Below, piece after piece: positions 28,092 through 37,404 of a DNA stretch of 64,000 nt. The position numbers were made by a program, and so were the translations under genes. The first letter of the stretch is position 1; each line of letters begins with the position of its first letter. The notes beneath the pieces were generated by a model. The model saw only the letters and a program-made list of their open reading frames with translations, was not told where the DNA came from and ran no database searches. This stretch comes from Alkalibacterium sp. MB6 (GTDB lineage: Bacteria; Bacillota; Bacilli; Lactobacillales; Carnobacteriaceae_A): the NCBI RefSeq assembly GCF_009935905.1, contig NZ_PREX01000002.1, positions 1 to 64,000 on the forward strand. The letters run 5' to 3'.

Positions 28092-28556
28092 CTATTTCTT
28101 TTTCTGATTTTTTTTATTAAGTAATTCTGATCGCTTAGATGCGTATTTCTTGGTTCGCTCTGCTTCTTCTTCATTTATCTTGCTCGCTATAGCTCCGCCA
28201 ACTGTATCAAGAGCGACTTCTAAAGCAATAACGTCTGGGTATTCTTTGTAAATTTTCTTAAATGAGTCATTCCCAAACAATAAATCGTATTGGATAGCTA
28301 TAAATTCCTTATTAACATCAAAAGCGGTGTTAATATCTTCATCTTTTATTTCATCAATATTCTCTTCAGTAATTTCTTCAGGGAAATGTACGTGTTCTGC
28401 TTTTTTTCTGATCTCTTCTAACCTTTGTACGGCTAATTCCTCAACGTTGAAGAATCTCTTTAAGTTTTCAAACGAACTATCGAACCAAAGCTCAACTTCT
28501 CCTATCTTTACAGGAAAGCCCGTTCGTTTTATGGGAATATTTACTATTTCAGTCAT
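28092..28556 (-). CDS. Probable tail assembly chaperone
   Basis: 154 residues, acidic with a Lys-rich end (LLNKKNQKKK). Lies between the major tail protein and Gp15, the G-gene position of lambda-like tails. Ends in TAG, in frame with the next gene. Strong AAAGGAGG site at the start. Confidence 0.7.
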   Translation of the reverse strand: MTEIVNIPIKRTGFPVKIGEVELWFDSSFENLKRFFNVEELAVQRLEEIRKKAEHVHFPEEITEENIDEIKDEDINTAFDVNKEFIAIQYDLLFGNDSFKKIYKEYPDVIALEVALDTVGGAIASKINEEEAERTKKYASKRSELLNKKNQKKK

Positions 28557-28577
28557 ATTAATTCCTCCTTTAAGTAA

Positions 28578-28601
28578 AAAAAGAGGAGCGTAAAGCTCCC
28601 C
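28578..28601 (-). terminator. Terminator after the major tail protein
   Basis: Minus strand GGAGC/GCTCC stem (28599-28595, 28589-28585), extended by flanking pairs and followed by a T-run. Attenuating terminators at this place would favour high major-tail-protein levels. Confidence 0.7.
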
Positions 28602-28603
28602 TT

Positions 28604-29062
28604 TTATCCTGCTGGTGTTGTCAAATCTGTCGCTTCCGGAATTTGGTCATAACGAATGTTACAACTAAATGTTTCGTATGCTGATGCATCACCTGCGCCG
28701 GCAACAATAGCAGTAACAGTCGCACGTCCTACCCATTCTTTTTTTCCATCAGAACGAACAACACGATGCCAGATTTTGCGGTCTTCACCGATAGTGTCTT
28801 GCAGACTTTCAATTAGTGCCTGTGCTGGGTCTTCAGGGTTGAAGTGCCCTTCAGGAGTATAACCTCTTGCAACAGACGTAACCGTTTGTTCTGGTGTTCC
28901 ATCGCCATCATAAAAAGCTTCTTCTTCTGTCGTCTCATTCGGATCAACACCAATAGTGCTAATATGTTTAGATAATCGTAACCACTCTACTCCTGGCTCG
29001 TCTTGACCTGGTTCATAAGCTTGCACATAATGCTGACGTAATGCGTTTTTATTTCTAGTCAT
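28604..29062 (-). CDS. Major tail protein
   Basis: 152 residues from ATG 29062 (AGGAGG seven bases upstream; the longer frame to 29086 lacks a site). Matches phage major tail tube proteins: TIGVDPNETTEEEAFYDGDG, then VARGYTPEGHFNPEDPA and a beta-rich end. Flanked by the last connector gene and the chaperones. Overlaps the upstream gene by 8 bases. Confidence 0.85.
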   Translation of the reverse strand: MTRNKNALRQHYVQAYEPGQDEPGVEWLRLSKHISTIGVDPNETTEEEAFYDGDGTPEQTVTSVARGYTPEGHFNPEDPAQALIESLQDTIGEDRKIWHRVVRSDGKKEWVGRATVTAIVAGAGDASAYETFSCNIRYDQIPEATDLTTPAG

Positions 29063-29468
29063 TAATAATTTCCTCCTCTTTTTCAAATACGGTTAAGTGT
29101 GCTTGTACATCTAATAAAAATACATAATTACCTTGTTCGTCGGCTTGATTAATAAAAGGCATGTTGGTAATAACAATTTCATCAAACTTAAAACTGCCGT
29201 TACTACTTTTGATGTCTTCAATGTCTGAAATGCCTTTTTGAACAAACCATAATGTGTCGTTTGTTTTTTGCACGGACTTTGACTTCATCGCTATTTCATA
29301 GTTCATAAGCTTTTCTTTTTCGCCGTCCATATATTCTGCAACAGTGCGACTACCGGCCAAAGGATACATTACCAATGATTCATCCGCTCCTAAATATCCA
29401 AGTCGGCATTGGAGTGGTAGCAACGGAATTTTATTAATCTCTTCGTTCAGACGTTCCATAAAATCCAT
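29055..29468 (-). CDS. Tail terminator/minor capsid protein
   Basis: 137 residues from ATG 29468. Resembles phage minor capsid/tail completion proteins found between Minor_capsid_2 and the major tail protein in A118-like phages; LGYLGADESLVMYPLAGSRTV is characteristic. Start shares a base with the upstream stop (TAATG). Confidence 0.72.
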   Translation of the reverse strand: MDFMERLNEEINKIPLLPLQCRLGYLGADESLVMYPLAGSRTVAEYMDGEKEKLMNYEIAMKSKSVQKTNDTLWFVQKGISDIEDIKSSNGSFKFDEIVITNMPFINQADEQGNYVFLLDVQAHLTVFEKEEEIIND

Positions 29469-29797
29469 TACCACCTAGCTCCTTTCCGAAATGCATTTAT
29501 CCAGTCGTTCATAAACAGCCCTTCAGCTTTTAAATCCCATCTTGGTCCAGTACCTGGTGTCGTGTAATTCCAATTTCCAGGCGCATAGAAATGTCTACGT
29601 GCATACTTCATATGGTAATTAACTCCAGAGCCGTCCATATCAATTGATGTGGCTTGTCTCAACGGCCCTTCTCTAAATGGCACAAACTGGTTCATGTCTG
29701 CCATTGCCTGGTTAGCAAATGCTCTTTGCCCCTTTATTACTGCGGCCGGACTGAGCTTTTTATATGCAGCGGTCAGATTTATTTCAATCTTTACCAT
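29468..29797 (-). CDS. Minor capsid protein (Minor_capsid_2 family)
   Basis: 109 residues with RAFANQAMADMNQFVPFREG and PGTGPRWDLKAE, typical of Minor_capsid_2/HK97 gp10-like head-tail joining proteins. Overlaps both neighbours by 1 base. Confidence 0.82.
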   Translation of the reverse strand: MVKIEINLTAAYKKLSPAAVIKGQRAFANQAMADMNQFVPFREGPLRQATSIDMDGSGVNYHMKYARRHFYAPGNWNYTTPGTGPRWDLKAEGLFMNDWINAFRKGARW

Positions 29798-30135
29798 CAG
29801 ACCACCTCTAATTCATATGAGTACAACTTCTTAGAGTAAGCTTCATAGTTTGGTATAACTTTAGTTACAACATGGTCTTGTCCATCAATGACGACGACTG
29901 ATTCTGTTTTAAATTCAGGCAATGGACTTGTGATGTCTGCGTAACAAAAAATAACCCCGTTATATAGCAACTGTTTGCCATTAGTAGAGGTACTATATTC
30001 AGCACCTCTATCAATGCGTACATTCTTGATCAGGATTGGTTCCTCGTATTGCGGATCACTCCAATTATTCAAACCGGTATATTCTTTGTACTCAAAATCA
30101 TCAAGGCAGAATTCTGGAGGCGGTTTAGGCATCAT
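29797..30135 (-). CDS. Minor capsid protein (Minor_capsid_1 family)
   Basis: 112-residue head-tail connector component (stopper position) starting PKPPPEFCLDDFEYKEYTG, typical of Minor_capsid_1. Overlaps the upstream gene by 4 bases. Confidence 0.8.
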   Translation of the reverse strand: MMPKPPPEFCLDDFEYKEYTGLNNWSDPQYEEPILIKNVRIDRGAEYSTSTNGKQLLYNGVIFCYADITSPLPEFKTESVVVIDGQDHVVTKVIPNYEAYSKKLYSYELEVV

Positions 30136-30530
30136 AAGATACCAACTCCGGCATAAAGAAGTCCTGTACCTTCAAGAAAGACATACACGTCTTCGGCAAC
30201 CAATGATTTACTTTCATTTGCTCCAGCAGCATTAAAGCGACTCGTATTTGATACGCTTGTACGACCTGCACTAAAAGACTGTGGCGCTTTATTAATTCCT
30301 TCAAAAGTGTTAGCGCCTACTTCATCAAAGTAGTTAATTTGAACACATAAAGCCTCTTTAAACTTCTTCACTCTCCATTTATTATCTGTTTCTATGTTAT
30401 GAACAGTATAAAAATGGTCAGTGACGTTATCTAATATTGCAGAAGCTTTAGGTAATAATTTATCGAACTTAGCGGCGTCTATAGTCGGTCCACTTGTTTC
30501 TTCAAATTCTTGATACGTGAGATAAGCCAT
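30132..30530 (-). CDS. Head-tail connector (adaptor) protein
   Basis: 132 residues starting YLTYQEFEE, with an all-helical N-terminal region like gp6/gp15-type head completion proteins. The position directly after the capsid and before Minor_capsid_1 supports adaptor function. Confidence 0.72.
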   Translation of the reverse strand: MAYLTYQEFEETSGPTIDAAKFDKLLPKASAILDNVTDHFYTVHNIETDNKWRVKKFKEALCVQINYFDEVGANTFEGINKAPQSFSAGRTSVSNTSRFNAAGANESKSLVAEDVYVFLEGTGLLYAGVGIL

Positions 30531-30546
30531 ATTCCAAACCTCCTCA

Positions 30547-30576
30547 TAAAAGAGGAAGCGCTATTTGGCTTCCTCT
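30547..30576 (-). terminator. Terminator after the 71-residue gene
   Basis: Perfect 9-bp stem (30551-30559, 30568-30576) overlapping the stop codon of the small gene, followed on the minus strand by TTTTATG. It may lower expression of connectors relative to the capsid. Confidence 0.65.
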
Positions 30577-30776
30577 TCTTTTTTGTTGTCTTTTTTATCT
30601 TTGTCATCTTCTGGAGCATCCAAACGCTCAAACTCTACTTCAACACCATAATTTTTCTTGATGTTACTCTGAACTTCTTCAGCACGTTTGATTGTCATTT
30701 CAAACTCTTCATCTTTATTGAATACTTTCTTTTCTTTAACCCCTCTAAATTTGATTGGTGTTTTAAATTTCGCCAT
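30561..30776 (-). CDS. Small capsid-adjacent protein
   Basis: 71 residues, basic N-terminus (FKTPIKFRGVKEKKVF) and a very charged Lys/Glu/Asp tail. Two bases after the capsid gene. Many related phages have a like-sized protein here; function unknown, possibly a head decoration or assembly factor. Confidence 0.65.
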   Translation of the reverse strand: MAKFKTPIKFRGVKEKKVFNKDEEFEMTIKRAEEVQSNIKKNYGVEVEFERLDAPEDDKDKKDNKKEEEAK

Positions 30777-30778
30777 TT

Positions 30779-31717
30779 TTATCCCGCCACAATCTCTACT
30801 TTAGTAACTTTAGCAACTGCCTTTTTATTGTCATTCAGGATAAATTCTCCTGCTTTACCAGCACCTTGTAGAGCTCTACCATCAAAGTCCTCTGACTCGA
30901 TCGCACGCGCAGTGTTGATGCCAGTAAATGCTTTGGCAACACCTGCGATGTATGCATACGCCACTTCGCCATCTTGTAGCAAGCTATCAGGAACTTCACG
31001 AATGACAAAATCCTTAAACATCAACACAGTATTTGTATCAATATTCGTGTTAGAATTTTTAGCCGATGTTGTTAACGGGTGGTCTACGATGGCGTTATAT
31101 AAATCAGCATTAACGTTCGCCACTTTAGTACCTACTGCTTGGATATTGATATAGTATTTAGACAACTTGTTAAACAATGCTAATACCGCATCTGCGCTAT
31201 ACTCTTCTAATGCTTCAGAATGACCTGCAGAATTTGATATGAATGTGCTATGAGCGTTATTGAATTGGTGAATCTTAGCTTGTGCTTGTAAATCTAATCT
31301 ATCAGCCACGGCTGCATCAAAGTTGTTATTTACAGTATGTCTATCAATTCCTTCATGGAAGCTCCATTCCCATGTGTACGGTACTGGTGTATCTTGATAG
31401 ATGATTTCAGTACGGTCACCAAATCGGGAGGAATTGGCTGTCCCTGTTCCAAAAGCAACGTTTGCATCTTTATTGTAAGTTCCAACTACAACTGGAATAT
31501 CTGAAGTTTTTACATGGAATGCTGTTTCATTATGTTGAACTCCGTCTAAAGCTTCGATTTCTCCGCTAAAGAAATCACGGAAGTAAGCTTGTTTTTGGAA
31601 AACTGCTCGAATCAATTCTTTGAATTGTGGTTGATAACTGCGTGCTGCTTGGTCGTTATTATCCCCCGCTGCAAAGAATTGAAGTTGCATCTTCATTGGT
31701 TGAGTGTTTTTTGTCAT
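30779..31717 (-). CDS. Major capsid protein
   Basis: 312 residues, HK97-type capsid of the A118-like class, beginning MQLQFFAAGD after a short leader and ending in VTKVEIVAG. Follows the scaffold gene by 19 bases. AGAGGT before ATG 31717. Confidence 0.88.
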   Translation of the reverse strand: MTKNTQPMKMQLQFFAAGDNNDQAARSYQPQFKELIRAVFQKQAYFRDFFSGEIEALDGVQHNETAFHVKTSDIPVVVGTYNKDANVAFGTGTANSSRFGDRTEIIYQDTPVPYTWEWSFHEGIDRHTVNNNFDAAVADRLDLQAQAKIHQFNNAHSTFISNSAGHSEALEEYSADAVLALFNKLSKYYINIQAVGTKVANVNADLYNAIVDHPLTTSAKNSNTNIDTNTVLMFKDFVIREVPDSLLQDGEVAYAYIAGVAKAFTGINTARAIESEDFDGRALQGAGKAGEFILNDNKKAVAKVTKVEIVAG

Positions 31718-31736
31718 ATTGTTTTACCTCTTTCTT

Positions 31737-32372
31737 TTATTGGTATTTTGCTATTTTTGCTGCGAATGGATCTGTTTCATTTTTATTGTTACGCCCATTT
31801 GGATTGCCTTTTTTTACAATATAGGGTGAAGCCTCGTCTTCCTTTGCATCCTGCGAAGAGAAATGTGGATACTTCTCAATCACTTGTTTAATAGCTGCGT
31901 CAATATCTGTGTCATCTCCAACAAGTCGTTCTGCCAATGCAATAACATCTTCAAGCGAATCGGGATTTACACCTTGCTTCATAGCGCTAAGCTGTGCCTG
32001 TAAATTACTAAGAGCCTGCTCTTTTTCTTGATTAGTCTTTTGTAATTTCCCTAACTCTTCATCCTTCTTCTCTTGTTCTGTTTTTTGGCTGTCCTGCCAT
32101 TCTTTAAATTTAACAAGACCGTCCTTCGCATTGTCGAAATCTTCAACTCCAAGCTCTTTCAAAAGCTTCTCAGTTGCCTTTTTCGACTCCTTCGCTACGA
32201 TATTATTTACATCTTCTTGCTTAAACACTTTGTCCTCTGGGTTGTTTTCAGGTTCTCCAGTACCTGTTGGTTCACTCCCAGTTTCAGAAGCTGGGTCTCC
32301 GGTTCCTCCATTACTTCCATCATCTGCTGCAAAGAATTGGAGATTCATTAGTACCTTTTCGAATAAACTCAT
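31737..32372 (-). CDS. Capsid scaffolding protein (DUF4355)
   Basis: 211 residues: N-terminal NLQFFAADDG, a Gly/Glu/Pro-rich linker, long coiled coil (about 45-130), and a basic C-terminus (NGRNNKNETDPFAAKIAKYQ). Typical DUF4355 scaffold directly upstream of the capsid gene. GGGAGG site before the ATG. Confidence 0.85.
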   Translation of the reverse strand: MSLFEKVLMNLQFFAADDGSNGGTGDPASETGSEPTGTGEPENNPEDKVFKQEDVNNIVAKESKKATEKLLKELGVEDFDNAKDGLVKFKEWQDSQKTEQEKKDEELGKLQKTNQEKEQALSNLQAQLSAMKQGVNPDSLEDVIALAERLVGDDTDIDAAIKQVIEKYPHFSSQDAKEDEASPYIVKKGNPNGRNNKNETDPFAAKIAKYQ

Positions 32373-32436
32373 TTTCTTTTCCTCCCATAAGGGTAATTTG
32401 TCTTCCGTTCTTTATAACGTCTGCGGATAAAGACAT

Positions 32437-32466
32437 AAAAAATAGCCGTTACTCAGCGAGCAGCTA
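32437..32466 (-). terminator. Possible attenuator between minor head protein and scaffold
   Basis: Minus strand TAGC...GCTA with inner CTC/GAG pairing, then TTTTTT. In the same 209-base gap (32373-32581), a well-placed GGAAGGAAG is followed by a 9-codon GTG ORF ending at 32489; this could be a leader peptide but I give it little weight. Confidence 0.45.
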
Positions 32467-32581
32467 CTTCTTAAGTATTATTTCGTTAATACAAGACGAG
32501 ATAGGTCGTTTTCACGACGATCACTTCCTTCCTAAAATTCGGTGCATGTTTTCAATCTAGGAACCAACTATCTCACCGCCT

Positions 32582-33739
32582 TTAAAAGTCTTTAATCAAT
32601 GTATCCAAAGGTGTGTAAACTTTCTCTCGTTCATAGTTTCGGCTTAAATATTCTCCATTTTCTTTTAGGTGCACTCTCATAGCTTTCTGAGACTTTGAGA
32701 CCAACGATTTCCAATGCTGAACGTCATCACTTCCAAATTCTTCAGAAATCATGAGGTTTTTCTTATACTTAACGATTCTTCGCTCTAATTCTCTTTGCTT
32801 TGTTTGCGCTTTAGCAACTTCCTTGTTTTTTGCTTGGTCAAAACTAGGCTGATTGTTTGTGTTTACTCCAGGGATAAACGGTATATGATCATGTCTGCAA
32901 TTTACACCTCTGTGTCCTCCTGGCTCTCCGTAATCAGCACCCCAATCAGGGTCATAGATGCTTTTATAAGCGGAATCAATAGGTAGTTCAGATGGATACC
33001 TTAAATCGACTACGTTTCCTTGAATTCTGGCACATTCTGCACGTGCTCCCATGTGACTAGTAACAACGACTGTGTGGATACCAAATTCTTCCATACGCTC
33101 TTTTTTAACTTCGTTATAGGTATTTCCTAAAGTAGACTTCATAATCGTTCTAGTGTAGCGTTCCAGGCTCCAAGTATGGCCACCTTTATCAACGAATGTA
33201 CTCCGGATACCTCTTTGAGCCATTTCTTGAACAGCCTTTTTGACTGCTTCTTCTTGTGTGTAAATGCCAGTGTTAAATAAAGAGCTTGTTCGATTTAAAA
33301 TATCGGTATATTCACGTGTAACCACGCTTCCGGCTTCATAGTTAGTTGATACCAGCGTTTGATTGACTAAGTTATCAATGCCACTCCACGCTTGATTGTA
33401 GTAGCCTCGCATGACGTTGTCTAATCGAGTAGGGATAGATGCACTCTCTAAGCTCAAAGCGCTATCAACCGACTCAATAGCACCTAATTCAGCTTGTTCG
33501 AATCGTTTTAAGACTTCTTCTTCCGCAACAGAAGTAACTTCTGCCAGCATCTCGGCCACTTCGGTATTTAAAAGCCGTAAGTCTCTTAAATACTCTAATT
33601 GCCACTGAGCTACTGAATCAATACCTGACTTCTTAATACGTTGAATGATTAATTTGATGATTTCGCCTTCTAAACTCTGATATAAATGAGCGATTTCACT
33701 GGACCATATGTCCAATTGACGTGGTGTGATTGGAGCCAT
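32582..33739 (-). CDS. Phage minor head protein (Phage_min_cap2 family)
   Basis: 385 residues with a helical N-terminal half and a C-terminal module with GVNCRHDHIPFIPG, as in SPP1 gp7/Mu F-like minor head proteins that associate with the portal. Seven bases after the portal gene; GGAGTG before the ATG. Confidence 0.85.
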   Translation of the reverse strand: MAPITPRQLDIWSSEIAHLYQSLEGEIIKLIIQRIKKSGIDSVAQWQLEYLRDLRLLNTEVAEMLAEVTSVAEEEVLKRFEQAELGAIESVDSALSLESASIPTRLDNVMRGYYNQAWSGIDNLVNQTLVSTNYEAGSVVTREYTDILNRTSSLFNTGIYTQEEAVKKAVQEMAQRGIRSTFVDKGGHTWSLERYTRTIMKSTLGNTYNEVKKERMEEFGIHTVVVTSHMGARAECARIQGNVVDLRYPSELPIDSAYKSIYDPDWGADYGEPGGHRGVNCRHDHIPFIPGVNTNNQPSFDQAKNKEVAKAQTKQRELERRIVKYKKNLMISEEFGSDDVQHWKSLVSKSQKAMRVHLKENGEYLSRNYEREKVYTPLDTLIKDF

Positions 33740-33745
33740 TTATCT

Positions 33746-35302
33746 TCACTCCTCAATACCAAACGTTCTGTCTTGTCTCCATTGGCCCAATTCTTGAGGA
33801 TCAATATCAACTTGTTCTTGAACAATCAATTCCATCCACTCTTGAGCGGTCTTCTTAGGCACTTTAAATATGCGCTGGATCGCTTCTTCAGTGGGTATAA
33901 AGTTGAATGCCTTAGCTTTGCCATAGAATGTTAGCAAGGCGTTTCTGTCTTGAAATACACCGTCGTCAAAATCTACCCCGATATGTTCAAAGGACGGCAC
34001 TTCGCCTTGGTAGACATTATGGAACTTAGCCAATTCCAGGGTTGATACAATTAACCCTTTAATGAATTGCTCCACTTCATACACATGCTTGTTTCGTGTA
34101 CGATAAGTCATATCATTCTCACTAACTATTTCAGTAGCTGTCTTCATGCTGCGTCCATCAAATGAGAACGTTCCGACAGATAGTTTTAATTCCATTTCTA
34201 GCGTTCGTAGTGAGTGGTTAATAGCAGCTATATACTGATCTGTGCGTATGTCATGAGTAACATCTTTTACAAACTCTTGGTCCATTTCCATACGTACAGC
34301 TTTGAATACATTTGTATTTGGATCAAATACCTGTTTCGGTTTATTTCCTCGTTCATCAGGTACAGTGCGCAATAACTTATCACTTACCAACACTGTTCGT
34401 TGTCCCATCTCAATTTCCCACCAAAACTGGTCGTGAGTGTCGTTGATTTTTTTCAGCGTGGACGACGCATTATCTGTAATACCCAGACCCAATGGGCTGT
34501 GAGGATTGACGTTGTTAAAACCGGCCGGCTTCAGATAGTTGAATTGAGGCCTTGTAAGGTTCTTTATATATGTCGTTTCTTCTAAATCTTCATACAAATC
34601 GCTTAACGGTATTCTTTTACCTATTTCAGATGAATTATCTGACTTATATAACTCATTAGTAATTACATAAGTATCATCCCCAAATTCATCTTTTTCCCAT
34701 TCATGAAATTCTAACAATGTATAATAATAGGTTTTATCTTTATCAACTTTAACAGTAGTATCTTTCATGACTCCTTCAGGTATGCCATTGCTATTAGACC
34801 TCAGAGGAAAGAATGCATCAGCCAATGCCCAAGAGAATTCTATTTCTTTGTTGTCATCGTTAAAGTAAGGTCGGGCTGTAAGTCCGCCTATAGCTAACAT
34901 AGGTTCTAGATAATCAGATAAGTTTTTCTTGAATTTATTATGTTCAAACACATGCTGGATAAATTCATGTGCTTCTTTTAAGGTATTATCTTCTTTTTCT
35001 TCACTACCATTTGAGACCTGAATCTCGCATTGTTCATTAAAGACCAGACCAGCTAATACATCAGCACTTAACTTACGTAAGTTAAGAGTCATGTAGTCTC
35101 TTTGCTTGACGTGTCCTTCAGTATTTACATATTCAACATGAGGGTAATTCCCCTCGTATTGTTTCAAATTCCGGTCTATTCTTCTCAATTCATTAGGATC
35201 TATGTTCACTTTGGGATGGTCATTAATGGTTTTAAGCTTTTCTCCGGCCAATACATATCCTCCTCTCTTAAAAAAGTTTTTTATTCTATCTACTATATTC
35301 AC
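33746..35302 (-). CDS. Portal protein (SPP1 gp6-like)
   Basis: 518 residues; forms the dodecameric DNA gate of the capsid. Sequence from NIVDRIKNFFKRG to the C-terminal WMELIVQEQVDIDPQELG follows the Phage_prot_Gp6/A118 portal pattern. GTG start with AGGAGGTGAT. Lies directly after terminase as expected. Confidence 0.88.
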   Translation of the reverse strand: MNIVDRIKNFFKRGGYVLAGEKLKTINDHPKVNIDPNELRRIDRNLKQYEGNYPHVEYVNTEGHVKQRDYMTLNLRKLSADVLAGLVFNEQCEIQVSNGSEEKEDNTLKEAHEFIQHVFEHNKFKKNLSDYLEPMLAIGGLTARPYFNDDNKEIEFSWALADAFFPLRSNSNGIPEGVMKDTTVKVDKDKTYYYTLLEFHEWEKDEFGDDTYVITNELYKSDNSSEIGKRIPLSDLYEDLEETTYIKNLTRPQFNYLKPAGFNNVNPHSPLGLGITDNASSTLKKINDTHDQFWWEIEMGQRTVLVSDKLLRTVPDERGNKPKQVFDPNTNVFKAVRMEMDQEFVKDVTHDIRTDQYIAAINHSLRTLEMELKLSVGTFSFDGRSMKTATEIVSENDMTYRTRNKHVYEVEQFIKGLIVSTLELAKFHNVYQGEVPSFEHIGVDFDDGVFQDRNALLTFYGKAKAFNFIPTEEAIQRIFKVPKKTAQEWMELIVQEQVDIDPQELGQWRQDRTFGIEE

Positions 35303-35313
35303 AGCATCACCTC

Positions 35314-36591
35314 CTAAAGGATATATCGTCTGTAAAAGTGATTGTTAGCGTACCTGGCTTCGTCCATCGCATGGTTCCAATCATCGATAGGTTCTCCATG
35401 GCTGTCACGAACATACATTCCTATTTCTTTTACGAAATCATAATGATCATACTTCTCAGTTTCTATAATGAAAAAGCGCTCGTCAGTGATGGAGTTTTGG
35501 AATCTCTCAATCCCTGTTTCAATCCCGCCACCTTTTCCTCTGGCATCAGATGCATTATTGTCAGCCCTTCTGGTGTCGACTCCTAATTTATGGAACTCTT
35601 CCCTTAATGATTTACACGCAGGGTCTACATAAATGTCTGAATAAGTCATTTCGTACTTGTCATAACACCATTTCATAAAATCTTTTATTTCTTTTGCGTA
35701 GGTACTCATTGCTTTTACTTGTCCAGTTTCAGCTCCGCTATGATAATAGTTAGCCACTCGGTTAAGTCTGTATTTTCCTTCATGAAGCGTTACTATGTTG
35801 CAGCTGCATGATGTTGCATCGGATTGACCTCCATCAGCGACAAAGAACATTTCGTAAGGTTTTCCAAGCAATGCTGGACGAGAATTCTTTTTCATATCAA
35901 ACATGGAGTAAATAACGCCTTCAGGCATAACTCTTTTTCCGTACCAGTCACGATCTAATAAATACGGATTCTTGCTCAACGTTTCGAATATCTCTTGTTT
36001 TCGTTTCTCCGAAATAATCGGGTTGTCTTGAATGGTCCAATGCGTCCAACGTGTCTTTTGCACATTAAAGACTTCATCAATGACCGGATGATTCGGAGCC
36101 GGCGGGTTTAAATCAGCGATATGAAATCTGTCACGAGCAGCAAACGTTCGCCTGAAACACTCTTGGATAAAACCCATGTTTAATAAGTTAATCTCTCCAA
36201 AAGCGACGCTACCCAATGACATCCCTGTAATTGGTCCAACACTATTGGCTTTTGCTCCACCTTTGTAGTAAATCTTCTTTATTCCTTTAGGTGTGTGAAT
36301 TTCTAAGTGATCCCCGTGATTATCATGTCGAATCCTAGCTAAATCACCGAATATATGCATTAATCCTGTGCCGTCGCCATCAATGAACAACCTGAACGCT
36401 TGTTCTTGATTATAAGCAGCAACTAAATGATTGGTATCTCTTGATACGGAGTACAAATAAGCTAATTTAAAGTGAACAGCGGTTGTCTTCCCACTTCTTG
36501 GTGTTCCCTCATGTACTTCAAGACCTACATCAAAAGGAGTTCTGACAGCTTGTTTCTGTTTAGGAGATAATTCCGTTATTTTAGTCATCAT
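35314..36591 (-). CDS. terL: Terminase large subunit
   Basis: 425 residues. N-terminal packaging ATPase with Walker A EGTPRSGKTT (near residue 29-38) and a Walker B-like VAFGE; C-terminal RNase H-fold nuclease with acidic residues in FFVADGGQSD and IYVDPACKSL. Terminase_3 family. Overlaps the small subunit by 11 bases. Confidence 0.92.
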   Translation of the reverse strand: MMTKITELSPKQKQAVRTPFDVGLEVHEGTPRSGKTTAVHFKLAYLYSVSRDTNHLVAAYNQEQAFRLFIDGDGTGLMHIFGDLARIRHDNHGDHLEIHTPKGIKKIYYKGGAKANSVGPITGMSLGSVAFGEINLLNMGFIQECFRRTFAARDRFHIADLNPPAPNHPVIDEVFNVQKTRWTHWTIQDNPIISEKRKQEIFETLSKNPYLLDRDWYGKRVMPEGVIYSMFDMKKNSRPALLGKPYEMFFVADGGQSDATSCSCNIVTLHEGKYRLNRVANYYHSGAETGQVKAMSTYAKEIKDFMKWCYDKYEMTYSDIYVDPACKSLREEFHKLGVDTRRADNNASDARGKGGGIETGIERFQNSITDERFFIIETEKYDHYDFVKEIGMYVRDSHGEPIDDWNHAMDEARYANNHFYRRYIL

Positions 36592-37324
36592 TCTTCACCG
36601 TTTCTAGGAGGACATCAAGTAAGCTTGTGTCTTTCTTCTCGCCCTTAATAAGTTTTGTACGTTCATCAATAAACTCTTTTTCTTTCTCGGTCTTCTCAAG
36701 CGTCGATTGCATTTGTCGCAATTTAAGGCGTCTCTCGTCTTCTTCGTCAGTCATTGATACGAACTGTTTAATGAGATTCGATAACGTACCCATGGCTCTA
36801 GATTGAGCATTTAAAAAGCGTTCTTGCTTGTCCCAGGCGAATTGTATTTCCCACTCTTCCATGCTGCCGCCTTCTCCAAATGATTCTTTTTTTGCTTCTT
36901 TTGACAAGTCATGATGGTCATAGACATACATTATCTTTTGAGCACGCAAAATAGCCGTATACTGGAACATGATAGAATCCCAAAGCATATCGGCTTGCGT
37001 CTTATTTTTAATTGACTCCATTATCTCTTGCGTTTCTTCAGGCAACCATTTGGCAAACAACCCATGAGTCACTGCATTTTTATTTCCTGGAGGAGCTTTA
37101 CCTCCGGAGTTCCCTTTTGCATTTCTATTTCCTTTTTGGGCACCTGGTTTATCCGTTGCAACGTTACTTGATTTGTTGCGTTGCGTTGCAACACCACGTT
37201 GCCAATATTCTCGATTTTTCCGACTGCGTAAAGTGGAAGGTTTAACATCATGTTTTTCAGCTAAAGCCTTCATCGTTATTGTTGTTTCTTCAAATTCCTT
37301 ACGAATCGCATTCCAATCTGTCAA
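36581..37324 (-). CDS. terS: Terminase small subunit
   Basis: 247 residues, with a N-terminal helix-turn-helix (MKALAEKHDVKPSTLRSRKNREYWQ...), a Gly/Asn/Lys-rich linker including GNKNAVTHG typical of this terminase class, and a helical C-terminus that would contact the large subunit. TTG start behind GAGGTGG. It should recognise the packaging site, not located here. Confidence 0.85.
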   Translation of the reverse strand: MTDWNAIRKEFEETTITMKALAEKHDVKPSTLRSRKNREYWQRGVATQRNKSSNVATDKPGAQKGNRNAKGNSGGKAPPGNKNAVTHGLFAKWLPEETQEIMESIKNKTQADMLWDSIMFQYTAILRAQKIMYVYDHHDLSKEAKKESFGEGGSMEEWEIQFAWDKQERFLNAQSRAMGTLSNLIKQFVSMTDEEDERRLKLRQMQSTLEKTEKEKEFIDERTKLIKGEKKDTSLLDVLLETVKNDD

Positions 37325-37373
37325 ATCACTTCCACCACCTCGCTCATCGTGTTTGTTTTGTAATTCTAAGTAT

Positions 37374-37400
37374 GAAAAAAGACCCCGCTTAGAGGCCTTA
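37374..37400 (-). terminator. Terminator after the DUF4145 gene
   Basis: Minus strand GGCCTC...GGGGTC stem with wobble pairs, then TTTTTT; separates the DUF4145 gene from the terminase operon. Confidence 0.6.
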
Positions 37401-37404
37401 TTTA

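Noticed and set aside
30510-31154. Plus-strand 214-codon ORF opposite the capsid gene
   Set aside because: Antisense to the major capsid and small gene; composition reflects the complement of those codons.
37069-37251. Minus-strand 60-codon ORF inside terminase small subunit
   Set aside because: Alternate frame of a well-supported gene, no ribosome site.
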